The notes beneath the pieces were generated by a model, which was not told the origin of the DNA, ran no database searches, and worked only from the letters and a program-made list of their open reading frames with translations. The translations under genes were made by a program, and so were the position numbers. Shown one piece after another: positions 27,598 to 35,880 of a stretch of DNA of 64,000 nucleotides. The stretch is from Campylobacter sp. TTU_617 (GTDB lineage Bacteria > Campylobacterota > Campylobacteria > Campylobacterales > Campylobacteraceae). Location of the stretch: the NCBI RefSeq assembly GCF_016599045.1, contig NZ_JAENKV010000005.1, forward strand, positions 51,199-115,198, given 5' to 3'. Within the stretch, counting starts at the first letter, position 1; every line of letters begins with the position of its first letter.

Positions 27598-28592
27598 TAT
27601 TTTTGTCTATTAATAGCATTATTATGATCCTTGATATTTGTGGTAAAGATATGTTTTTTTGTATTTTTATCTCTTACGAAATATAGATACTCACTTTTTA
27701 TTGGGAAAATAGCAGCTTTAATAGCATTTAATGAAACATTGCAAACTGCATCTTCTGGAACCCCGCTAAATTTATAAGTATTATAAGAAGTATTATCTTG
27801 TTTTATTCTTTGAGGTGTTATTTTTTCGTGAGAATAAATTCCATAATTAAGTGTTCCATCCATTTGAAGTTTCATTCCTTTTTTAAGACGATTGTAAATA
27901 ACACTTGAAACAATTGGCATTTCATCTTCACTAGCCGCCTCTTTTTGGATAATTGAAGCTATTATAATATATTGATGCCATTTTTTTGCATTATATTCCC
28001 CAAAAATTTTTTTAGAGATTTTTTGAAAATTATTTTCAGAATACTTTAATATAAAATTAATAAATAAAGATTCAGTAATTCCTTTAGGAATTTTATAAGT
28101 TTCTGGTATTAAAACTCCTTCTTTATAAGAGGCTTGTTTTTCAAATTCTTTTAAAAGTATAGTTTTGTTAAGATCTAATTGTTTAGCAACTTGATCTAAA
28201 AAAACAATTGTTGTTTCACCTGGTATTAAAGTGATAGTTTCAAGAGCAGCTTTAGATACGGTGAGTTTATATAAAAATTCAGCACGATTTAATTCTTTGT
28301 TTCCTATATTAATCCATCCAGATTGAGGATGACCTAAAAAAGATAAAATATATTTATCAATTATACTCATTTGATAATTATTCTGATTTAAATATGATAT
28401 AATTTGTCCCACTGAGCCTTTGGGGATATAAACTACAGAATTACTTTTAAGCGGAAAAAGCAAGTAGTAAAAAATTCCAAAAATAATAAATAGAAAGAAG
28501 TAACGTATGAAGAAAAAAATACTATATTTTTTATTGACAATTTCTATATTAGTGATGTTATTATTTTTAGTTTTAAAAAACGGAATTTCCAT
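27597..28592 (-). CDS. mltG: MltG-like endolytic murein transglycosylase
   Basis: A single N-terminal membrane anchor (about 27-47), a LysM-like segment, then the YceG core. The catalytic Glu is in IIQKEAAS (near residue 208), followed by SVIYNRLKKGMKLQMDGTLNYGI. It cleaves nascent glycan strands. The only reasonable start, ATG at 28592, lies inside the divergent gene at 28507, so the two 5' coding ends overlap by 86 bases; the membrane anchor is encoded within that overlap. Confidence 0.88.
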   Translation of the reverse strand: MEIPFFKTKNNNITNIEIVNKKYSIFFFIRYFFLFIIFGIFYYLLFPLKSNSVVYIPKGSVGQIISYLNQNNYQMSIIDKYILSFLGHPQSGWINIGNKELNRAEFLYKLTVSKAALETITLIPGETTIVFLDQVAKQLDLNKTILLKEFEKQASYKEGVLIPETYKIPKGITESLFINFILKYSENNFQKISKKIFGEYNAKKWHQYIIIASIIQKEAASEDEMPIVSSVIYNRLKKGMKLQMDGTLNYGIYSHEKITPQRIKQDNTSYNTYKFSGVPEDAVCNVSLNAIKAAIFPIKSEYLYFVRDKNTKKHIFTTNIKDHNNAINRQK

Positions 28593-31053
28593 ATCAAGTA
28601 TCCAATTTGATTTTTTAAAATTAGAGCAATTATATATTAAATTAGATAAAAAATTAATTGTAAGGGCAAAAAATATTAGTATTTATCAAAAATCAGACAT
28701 TAATTCCCAAAAGCAAACCAATCAATTTGCCTCAGTTAAACTTTTAAGTCTTGCTGAGAATTTAAAATATTTTTATATTTTTATACAAGAAATAGATATT
28801 CGTAATTTAGTTTTTAAAGACTATCATTTGCAGATTTTATTTAAAAACAATGAATTTTTCATTAATAATAATTTATTTTTCTTAAAAACAACTTTACAAA
28901 AAGAAAAAAATAATATAAAAGTAAATATAGAAAAAATGCTTATTAAGGATTATAATTTAAGCATAGTTGGAAATTTAGATATTAATACTAAGAGCGAGTT
29001 TTATTTTTTTGATGCTAAAGCAAATTCTGATTTGATTAATTTTAATATAAATCTTTCTTATAAAAATGGCCAACTTGCTTATAATTTTAAAGAAATTAGT
29101 TTTAAAAATATTTTAGAGATTTTTAATAAGATTCAAAATAAAGTTCAACTTCCAGAAGATCTTATTTTATGGGTTGGAAATAGAGTAAAAGGGGAATTTT
29201 ATTATTTAGATTATATTAAAGGTTTTATAGATTTTAATAAAAAAAGATATTATTTAGATAATATTGAAGCTTCAGGTTATGTTGATAAAGTTAAAATTAG
29301 TTTAGATGGCAAAATGGATCCAATTGAAATTCCAAAACTTAATTTAAGTTTAAATAAGCAAAAGCTTGATTTTAATTTTAAAAAAGCTAATTATAAACAA
29401 GCAGATTTAAGTGCAAGTAAAATTTATATTTATGATTTAATGGATGAAAATAAAGCAGGAATTTACTTACATATTATATCTAATAACTTAAAACTAGATC
29501 AAAAGCTCTGGAAAGCACTAGATTTTTATGATGTTAAAATACCATTTTTTCAAAAAGAAGGAAAAACAAAAACCGATTTTACTTTAGATCTTGGTTTTTA
29601 TAAAGATCAAAGTTTGTTTGATGGAAAATTCATTATAGAAAATTCTATTTTAAATTTTTTGGATACAAATGTTAGTAAAGCTTTGCTTAAGATAAATAAT
29701 AACACATTAAATATAGAAGAAGCTAATATCACAAATAAATTTTTAAAAGCAGATTTTAATGCTAGTATTGATTTAAATACAAAAATAGGTCAATTTAATA
29801 CAAAAATAGGTCAATTTAGTGTGGAAAATAATATTTTTGATATAAAAAATGAAGATCTTATTATAGATCTTGATTTTACTCAAAACTGCAAAGTTTTTAT
29901 CCCTAAGTGGCAATTAGATTTAGAAATTTCAGATAATTTAACAATCAATTTAAATAATCCTTCAATATTGGCTTTATATTCTCCTTTGCTTAAACAATTG
30001 GGTTTTAAAAATGCTCAAAGTGTTATTTATAGCGGAAGTGATTTTGATAATTTTAAAATAGAGATTAATAATGCTTCTTTTCAAAGTAATTTTTTAAATG
30101 GTAGCAATCCTTATCAAAATGATAGTTTTTATATAGAAAAAAAACAAAATACTATTTTTATTAACTCAAAAAGCGATTTAATTAGTGCAATATTAAGCGA
30201 TAAAAATAAAGAAATTCATTTTAAAAATTTAACTTATATTTATAAAGAAGATAAAGAAAAATTTTTTAGTTTAGATTCTAATACTGAAAATATTTATTTT
30301 GGTGGAGCTAATTTTAATATTATTTTTAAAGATACTAATAATACTTTATCATTTGATCGCTTGGAAGCAAATCTTAATGAAAATACTTTAAACATTAAAG
30401 CTAATAAAAATGATACAAATTTAAATTTTGATTTTTCGCCAAATTATATAAATTTAAATATTAACAATATTAATGATGAGTTTTTAAATACTTTTCTTCA
30501 AAAGCAAGCCGTTTTACAAGGGGTTTTTGATTTAAATGTCACTGGTAGAAATTTTGAGGATTTTGAAGGACAATTTAAAATCAAAAATACTTTTATTAAA
30601 GATTTAAAAGGAACAAATCAGCTTATAAGTTTTATTGATACGGTTCCAAGTTTGCTTTTATTTAAAACTCCAACTTTTAATGAAAAGGGTCTTAGTGTAA
30701 TTGATGGAGTAGTTGTTTTTGATCGCAAGAAGGATTTGTTTAGGGTTAAGGCAATTAGTTTAAATGGTGAAAGTGTTGATATTTTTGGAATTGGAAATAT
30801 TAATTTGCGTTTAAAAAATATAGATTTAAATTTAGAACTTAAGACTTTAAAATCAGCCTCTAGTGTTATTTCTAAAGTTCCAATTATAAATTACGTTATT
30901 TTGGGTAAAAATCAAGAGATAAGCACTAATATCAAAGTAGATGGTTCTTTAGATAATCCTAATTTTCATACTCAAATTTTAGGAGATGTTGTAAAATCAC
31001 CTTTTAATCTTATAAAAAATATTATTGAGTTACCAACAAATTTGTTTAAATAG
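28507..31053 (+). CDS. Large AsmA/YhdP-like envelope protein
   Basis: 848 aa. One N-terminal membrane segment (5-24) is followed by long beta-rich repeats. The C-terminal region (from about 670, GVFDLNVTGRNFEDFEGQFKI, and SVIDGVVVFDRKKDLFRV) is typical of AsmA-like/DUF3971 proteins that form periplasmic lipid-transfer bridges. The lipid-transport role is inferred from the family. An in-frame 21-base tandem duplication (29776-29817) adds seven residues. In C. jejuni the next genes are icd, mdh and sucCD; here oorD follows. Confidence 0.75.
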   Translation: MKKKILYFLLTISILVMLLFLVLKNGISISSIQFDFLKLEQLYIKLDKKLIVRAKNISIYQKSDINSQKQTNQFASVKLLSLAENLKYFYIFIQEIDIRNLVFKDYHLQILFKNNEFFINNNLFFLKTTLQKEKNNIKVNIEKMLIKDYNLSIVGNLDINTKSEFYFFDAKANSDLINFNINLSYKNGQLAYNFKEISFKNILEIFNKIQNKVQLPEDLILWVGNRVKGEFYYLDYIKGFIDFNKKRYYLDNIEASGYVDKVKISLDGKMDPIEIPKLNLSLNKQKLDFNFKKANYKQADLSASKIYIYDLMDENKAGIYLHIISNNLKLDQKLWKALDFYDVKIPFFQKEGKTKTDFTLDLGFYKDQSLFDGKFIIENSILNFLDTNVSKALLKINNNTLNIEEANITNKFLKADFNASIDLNTKIGQFNTKIGQFSVENNIFDIKNEDLIIDLDFTQNCKVFIPKWQLDLEISDNLTINLNNPSILALYSPLLKQLGFKNAQSVIYSGSDFDNFKIEINNASFQSNFLNGSNPYQNDSFYIEKKQNTIFINSKSDLISAILSDKNKEIHFKNLTYIYKEDKEKFFSLDSNTENIYFGGANFNIIFKDTNNTLSFDRLEANLNENTLNIKANKNDTNLNFDFSPNYINLNINNINDEFLNTFLQKQAVLQGVFDLNVTGRNFEDFEGQFKIKNTFIKDLKGTNQLISFIDTVPSLLLFKTPTFNEKGLSVIDGVVVFDRKKDLFRVKAISLNGESVDIFGIGNINLRLKNIDLNLELKTLKSASSVISKVPIINYVILGKNQEISTNIKVDGSLDNPNFHTQILGDVVKSPFNLIKNIIELPTNLFK
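29776..29817 (+). repeat. 21-bp in-frame tandem duplication
   Basis: Two identical 21-base copies (29776-29796 and 29797-29817) encode NTKIGQF twice in the AsmA-like protein. A recent slippage duplication is likely. Confidence 0.85.
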
Positions 31054-31070
31054 TTTTAAAAATTCACCAT

Positions 31071-31090
31071 TTGAAACAAATTGAAACAAA
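31071..31090. repeat. 10-bp direct repeat upstream of the oor operon
   Basis: TTGAAACAAA occurs twice in tandem about 100 bases before oorD. GAAAC half-sites spaced one helical turn apart could be a regulator site; this is inference. Confidence 0.4.
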
Positions 31091-31186
31091 ATTGCTGTTT
31101 TTTTATGAAAATTATTATATTTAATAAAATTAAAAATAAAATCAAATTAAAATATTTAAAAATTTTTATTTTATCAAGGAGCATAA

Positions 31187-31498
31187 ATGAGCTTGATAGC
31201 ACCGGAAAATACTCCAGTTTGGGTTGATGAAAAAAGATGTAAAGCTTGTAATATATGTGTAAGTTATTGTCCAGCAGGGGTTTTAGCAATGCGTGATGAG
31301 ATTCATGCTGTTTTAGGTCAAATGATAGAAGTTGTATATCCTGAATCTTGTATAGGTTGTAGCGAGTGTGAAGTCCATTGTCCTGATTTTGCAATTATGG
31401 TAGCCAAAAAAAGTGAATTTCAATTTGCTAAATTAACACCACAAGCAAGAGATAGAGCAAAATTAATAAAAGATAACAATTATAAAAAATTAATATAG
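31187..31498 (+). CDS. oorD: OorD, 2-oxoglutarate:acceptor oxidoreductase ferredoxin subunit
   Basis: 103 aa with two 4Fe-4S sites, CKACNICVSYCP (near residues 19-30) and CIGCSECEVHCP (near 57-68). First gene of oorDABC, which oxidises 2-oxoglutarate to succinyl-CoA and passes electrons to ferredoxin/flavodoxin. AAGGAG ribosome site precedes the ATG. Confidence 0.95.
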   Translation: MSLIAPENTPVWVDEKRCKACNICVSYCPAGVLAMRDEIHAVLGQMIEVVYPESCIGCSECEVHCPDFAIMVAKKSEFQFAKLTPQARDRAKLIKDNNYKKLI

Positions 31499-31506
31499 GA
31501 AGTAAG

Positions 31507-32631
31507 ATGAGAGAAATTATAGCAACTGGAAATTCATTAATTGCAAAGGCTGCAATTGATTGTGGATGTAAATTTTTTGGAGGTTATCCTATTACCCCAA
31601 GCTCAGAAATAGCTCATGAGTTAAGTTATTTATTGCCAAAAAACAATGGAACCTTTATTCAAATGGAAGATGAAATTTCTGGTATTAGTGTAGCTATAGG
31701 TGCTTCAATGAGTGGAGTAAAAGCAATGACAGCAAGCAGTGGTCCTGGAATTTCTTTAAAATCAGAACAAATTGGCTATGCTTTTATTGCAGAAATTCCT
31801 TTAGTGATTGTAAATGTGATGAGAGGAGGTCCTTCTACTGGACTTCCAACAAGAGTAGCACAAGGAGATTTGTTTCAAGCAAAATCTCCAACTCACGGAG
31901 ATTATGCAAGTATTGCTATTGCCCCTGCATCTTTAGAAGAATCTTATAGTGAAACTATTAGAGCTTTTAACTTAGCTGAAAAATTTATGACCCCTGTTTT
32001 TTTACTTATGGATGAAACTATTGGTCACATGAATGGCAAAGCAATACTTCCAGAATTAAAAGATTTAGAAATTATTAATCGTGCTAAATTTGAAGGAGAT
32101 AAAAAAAACTATAAGCCTTATGCTGTAGGTGAAAACGAAAGTGCTATTTTAAATCCTTTTTTTACAGGTTATCGATATCACATTACTGGACTTCATCACG
32201 GAGATATAGGTTTTCCAACAGAAGATGGTGAGATTGTTAAAAAAAATATACAAAGACTTATAGGAAAAATCAAAAATCGCACTAATGAAATATGTTCTTA
32301 TGAAGAATACTATCTTGATGATGCAGAATTTTTGATTATTGCTTATGGAAGTGTTTCTCGCTCTGTAAAAGAGGCTATTTTAAGATTAAGACAAGATGGA
32401 ATAAAAGTAGGACTTTTTAGGCCTATAACTTTGTATCCTGTGGCAGAAAATAAAATCGAAAAAGTTGTTAAAAAATTTGAAAAAATTATGGTTTGCGAAC
32501 TTAATATGGGTCAATATTTAGAAGAAATACAAAGAGTAAGCAAAAGAGATGATTTAATTTCATTACTTAAGGCTAATGGGCGTCCTATTACTCCAGATGA
32601 GATTATAGTTAAGGTAAAGGAGAATTTATAA
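31507..32631 (+). CDS. oorA: OorA, 2-oxoglutarate:acceptor oxidoreductase alpha subunit
   Basis: 374 aa pyrimidine-binding subunit of the TPP-dependent oxidoreductase. Characteristic blocks are GGYPITPSSEIAHEL (near 22-36) and EDEISGISVAIGASMSGVKA, then RGGPSTGLPTR. Begins 8 bases after oorD and ends one base before oorB; the four genes form one operon. Confidence 0.96.
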   Translation: MREIIATGNSLIAKAAIDCGCKFFGGYPITPSSEIAHELSYLLPKNNGTFIQMEDEISGISVAIGASMSGVKAMTASSGPGISLKSEQIGYAFIAEIPLVIVNVMRGGPSTGLPTRVAQGDLFQAKSPTHGDYASIAIAPASLEESYSETIRAFNLAEKFMTPVFLLMDETIGHMNGKAILPELKDLEIINRAKFEGDKKNYKPYAVGENESAILNPFFTGYRYHITGLHHGDIGFPTEDGEIVKKNIQRLIGKIKNRTNEICSYEEYYLDDAEFLIIAYGSVSRSVKEAILRLRQDGIKVGLFRPITLYPVAENKIEKVVKKFEKIMVCELNMGQYLEEIQRVSKRDDLISLLKANGRPITPDEIIVKVKENL

Positions 32632-32632
32632 A

Positions 32633-33478
32633 ATGGCTTTTAATTATGATGAGTATTTAAGAGTAGATAAGCTTCCAACTCAATGGTGTTGGGGTTGTGG
32701 TGATGGTGTTATTTTAAAAAGTATTATTCGTGCTATAGAAAAAATTGGCTGGAGTATGGATGATGTTTGTCTAGTTTCTGGTATAGGATGTAGTGGTAGA
32801 ACTAGTTCTTATGTTAATTGCAATACAGTCCATACAACTCATGGTAGAGCTATTGCTTATGCAACGGGTATTAAATTAGCAAATCCTAAAAAACACGTGA
32901 TTGTAGTAAGTGGAGATGGTGATACTTTAGCTATCGGTGGAAATCACACTATACATGGTTGTAGAAGAAATATTGATATTACTCATATATTGATTAATAA
33001 TTTTATTTATGGTCTAACAAATTCTCAAACCTCTCCAACTACTCCATTAGGTTTTTATACCGTTACAGCTCAATTTGGTAATATAGACCCTAATTTTGAT
33101 GCTTGTGAGCTTACTAAAGCTGCTGGTGCTACATTTGTAGCAAGATCAAATGTAATAGAAATAAACAAACTTGAAAATATTATTTATAAAGCTTTAGAAC
33201 ATAAAGGTTATAGTTTTGTTGATATTTTTTCAAATTGTCATATTAATCTTGGACGTAAAAATAAAATGGGCGAAGCTGTTTCCATGCTTAATTGGATCAA
33301 AGAACGTTGCGTTGAAAAAACTAAATTTGAACAAATGGATCCTCAAGAAAGAAAAGATAAATTTCCAACAGGTATTTTATATCAAAATAAAGATTGTAGA
33401 GAATATTGTGAAGCTTATGAAGAAGTGCGTAAAGCAGCTCAAGAGGGAAGAATGGTAAATTTAGGAGCATTACAATGA
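32633..33478 (+). CDS. oorB: OorB, 2-oxoglutarate:acceptor oxidoreductase beta subunit
   Basis: 281 aa TPP-binding subunit. The cysteine-containing start WCWGCGDG and the diphosphate-binding motif GDGDTLAIGGNH (near residues 99-110), continuing to NNFIYGLTNSQ, are diagnostic. Overlaps oorC by 4 bases (ATGA-type coupling). Confidence 0.96.
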   Translation: MAFNYDEYLRVDKLPTQWCWGCGDGVILKSIIRAIEKIGWSMDDVCLVSGIGCSGRTSSYVNCNTVHTTHGRAIAYATGIKLANPKKHVIVVSGDGDTLAIGGNHTIHGCRRNIDITHILINNFIYGLTNSQTSPTTPLGFYTVTAQFGNIDPNFDACELTKAAGATFVARSNVIEINKLENIIYKALEHKGYSFVDIFSNCHINLGRKNKMGEAVSMLNWIKERCVEKTKFEQMDPQERKDKFPTGILYQNKDCREYCEAYEEVRKAAQEGRMVNLGALQ

Positions 33479-34026
33479 AATTTCAGTTAAGATTCGGAGG
33501 TGAGGGTGGTCAAGGTGTTATTACTGCAGGAGAAATCTTAGCTAAAGCTGCAATTAAAAAAGGACTTTATGCTTTTAAGGCTTCAACTTATACTTCACAA
33601 GTGCGTGGAGGTCCTACAAAAGTTGATGTAATTATAGATGAGAGCGAAATTCTTTTTCCTTATGCCATAGAAGGAGAGATTGATTTTATGCTTTCTACTG
33701 CAAATAAAGGCTATAAAGGTTTTAAAGATGGAGTTAAAGATAATGGTATTATAGTAATTGAGCCTAACTTAGTTTATCCAGAGGAACAAGATTATAAAAA
33801 ATGGCAAATTTTTAAAATTCCTATTATTAGTATTGCTAAAGATGAGGTAGGCAATGTTGCAACTCAATCTGTAATTGCATTAGCTATTGCTGCTTATATG
33901 AGCAAGTGTATTGATTTAAATATATTAAGAGAAATTATGCTTGAGATGGTGCCAGCTAAAACAAAAGAAGCTAATGCAAAAGCTTTTGATTTAGGTATTG
34001 AATACGCTAGTAGAGTGAAAAATTAA
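33475..34026 (+). CDS. oorC: OorC, 2-oxoglutarate:acceptor oxidoreductase gamma subunit
   Basis: 183 aa. Family block FGGEGGQGVITAGEILAKAA at residues 7-26 and YTSQVRGGPTKVDV. Completes the four-subunit enzyme. A strong hairpin at 34048 follows. Confidence 0.95.
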   Translation: MKFQLRFGGEGGQGVITAGEILAKAAIKKGLYAFKASTYTSQVRGGPTKVDVIIDESEILFPYAIEGEIDFMLSTANKGYKGFKDGVKDNGIIVIEPNLVYPEEQDYKKWQIFKIPIISIAKDEVGNVATQSVIALAIAAYMSKCIDLNILREIMLEMVPAKTKEANAKAFDLGIEYASRVKN

Positions 34027-34047
34027 TTTATGAGCTAAACTTTTATA

Positions 34048-34090
34048 TTTAACTCTTTTTATAACATTCATAAAAAGAGTTAAAAATTAT
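34048..34090. terminator. Terminator after oorC
   Basis: A perfect 15-bp inverted repeat (34048-34062 with 34070-34084) around a 7-base loop, made of TTTAACTCTTTTTAT and its complement. Located 22 bases after the oorC stop. Confidence 0.65.
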
Positions 34091-34143
34091 TTAATATTTT
34101 TTTATTATTATTTTGATTTAGCTACTTTTAACTATTAAAATTT

Positions 34144-34149
34144 TATAAT
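34144..34149 (+). promoter_or_regulatory. -10 box of the 34175-41997 operon
   Basis: TATAAT 25 bases before the ATG at 34175, after the oorC terminator. The ten genes that follow are closely packed on the same strand. Confidence 0.5.
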
Positions 34150-34174
34150 CAATTGTTCTTAATTAAGGAAAATA

Positions 34175-34438
34175 ATGGATATTTTTGATGAAATGTTAAA
34201 TAAAACTCCTAAAGAAAAATTTATAGAAATTATTAAAAACGGAAATTTAGGAGCATTAGAAAAAACTTTTGATAATTTTTTTGCAGAACATATAGCAATG
34301 ATAGAACTTTTAGAGCGCCAAAAGATAGATGATAGAGATATTAAAAAATTTATATTTGAAAATAATGAATTTATAAAAGAAAGACAAAACGATATTTTTA
34401 TTGGTTTAAGTGCTGAAATTTTAGGATATGAAGGTTAA
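34175..34438 (+). CDS. Small conserved acidic protein, unknown function
   Basis: 87 aa, acidic, helical, no signal peptide or membrane segment. It leads the operon containing the polyprenyl synthase and hemA, as in C. jejuni. No recognised motif. Ends 2 bases before the next TTG start. Confidence 0.75.
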   Translation: MDIFDEMLNKTPKEKFIEIIKNGNLGALEKTFDNFFAEHIAMIELLERQKIDDRDIKKFIFENNEFIKERQNDIFIGLSAEILGYEG

Positions 34439-34440
34439 AT

Positions 34441-34977
34441 TTGAAAAATATTTTTATATATTTTTTAATATGTTTTTTGTTAATTTTTAGTGTGCAAGAT
34501 TTAAAAGCTTCTTTGCCAGTTTTTCAGCATACTTATAAATTTATTTTAAAAAAAGATGAAAGAGCAAGTGTAGAAATTCAAGAGCTTGGATATGAGGATA
34601 AAGTGCAAAATTTTGATTTTTACTGGACTTTATTTGATAATACAAATATTATAGTACATTCTAAATTTAGAAAATTTCCAAGGCAATTTACTATGTCTTT
34701 GCGTAGAAATTTAAATTGGGTTACTCAGACTTTAATTCCAGATTATACCAATCCTCATATTGATAGAGCACGTTTGATTTTAGAATTTAACTCTTATAAC
34801 AAAGGTGAAGCTACTTTTGTGGTGTATATAGAGGATAAGGATGCGCGTTTAGCTGTTAAATTTTTAGATCCAAGAAAATTTCCTTTAAAAAATCCTCCAC
34901 AGGATAATCAAGTTGTACCTATGATTAATTTTAATGAACCGCAAGTTAAACCTTTAACCAATCAAGAACAAAAATAA
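34441..34977 (+). CDS. Exported periplasmic protein, unknown function
   Basis: 178 aa with a clear signal peptide (MKNIFIYFLICFLLIFS..., cut near residue 24). The mature part is about 150 residues with a proline-rich tail. TTG start immediately after the upstream stop, so translation is probably coupled. Position matches an unknown periplasmic protein of C. jejuni. Confidence 0.78.
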   Translation: MKNIFIYFLICFLLIFSVQDLKASLPVFQHTYKFILKKDERASVEIQELGYEDKVQNFDFYWTLFDNTNIIVHSKFRKFPRQFTMSLRRNLNWVTQTLIPDYTNPHIDRARLILEFNSYNKGEATFVVYIEDKDARLAVKFLDPRKFPLKNPPQDNQVVPMINFNEPQVKPLTNQEQK

Positions 34978-34986
34978 GGAAAAAAA

Positions 34987-35880
34987 TTGCAAGAAATTGA
35001 TAGTTTAATTCAAAATTATTTAAAAGATTTAGATTATACACCAGTTTTAGTAATGTTAGATAATATCAATACAGGGAAAAAACTTCGTTCAAAACTACTT
35101 TTAAATATAGCAGGGAAAAATGATATATCCTTTAAGCTTTGTGCTATTATAGAGCTTATACATTTAGCAAGTCTTTTGCACGATGATATAATTGATGAGG
35201 CAAAATTAAGACGAGGGGCACGTTCTATTAATGATAAATTTGGAGCTAAAAACGCTTTAATGCTCGGAGATATTTTATACTCTAAAGCTTTTTTTGAGCT
35301 TTCTAAAATAGATACTAATTTTGCACAAATAGTTTCTGATGCTGTGGTTAAATTATCTCTTGGTGAATTTATGGATATTAATTTAAGTCAAGAATTTAAT
35401 ATTGATGAGAATAAATACTTAAAGATGATTTATCACAAAACAGCTATTTTAATTGAGGCAAGTGCAAGATGTGGTGCTATAATAGCAAATTTATCTGAAG
35501 ATGATTTTGCTATATATGGTAAAAATTTAGGTTTAGCATTTCAAATTATTGATGATATTTTAGATATTAAAAGTGATGAAAAAATACTTGGAAAACCTAT
35601 AATGAACGACTTTAAAGAAGGGAAAACAACATTACCTTATATATATCTTTATAAAAAATTAAATGATGTTGATAAAAAAACGTTAATGAGCTTTTTTAAA
35701 AAAGAATTAAATAAGGATGAGATTACATGGGTAAAAGAACAAATGGTTAAAAATCAAATTCTAGAAGAGGTGTTTAATGAAGCTAGATCATATGGAGATC
35801 AAGCATTAAAAGCAATTGAAAATTATAATAAAACTTCTTTAAATGAAATTATTGATAATATGATAAGTAGGGAATTTTAA
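34987..35880 (+). CDS. Polyprenyl (octaprenyl-type) diphosphate synthase
   Basis: Builds long trans-isoprenoid chains, probably for menaquinone. The aspartate-rich motifs are DDIID in LLHDDIIDEAKLRRG (near residue 60) and DDILD in QIIDDILD (near 190). 297 aa, usual size. The start is TTG with a TAAGGA ribosome site. Its TAA overlaps the hemA ATG (TAATG). Chain length cannot be read with certainty. Confidence 0.9.
   Translation: MQEIDSLIQNYLKDLDYTPVLVMLDNINTGKKLRSKLLLNIAGKNDISFKLCAIIELIHLASLLHDDIIDEAKLRRGARSINDKFGAKNALMLGDILYSKAFFELSKIDTNFAQIVSDAVVKLSLGEFMDINLSQEFNIDENKYLKMIYHKTAILIEASARCGAIIANLSEDDFAIYGKNLGLAFQIIDDILDIKSDEKILGKPIMNDFKEGKTTLPYIYLYKKLNDVDKKTLMSFFKKELNKDEITWVKEQMVKNQILEEVFNEARSYGDQALKAIENYNKTSLNEIIDNMISREF

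Noticed and set aside
31056..31394. 112-codon minus-strand open frame over oorD
   Set aside because: Antisense to oorD, which has clear ferredoxin cysteine motifs; the translated sequence has no family features.
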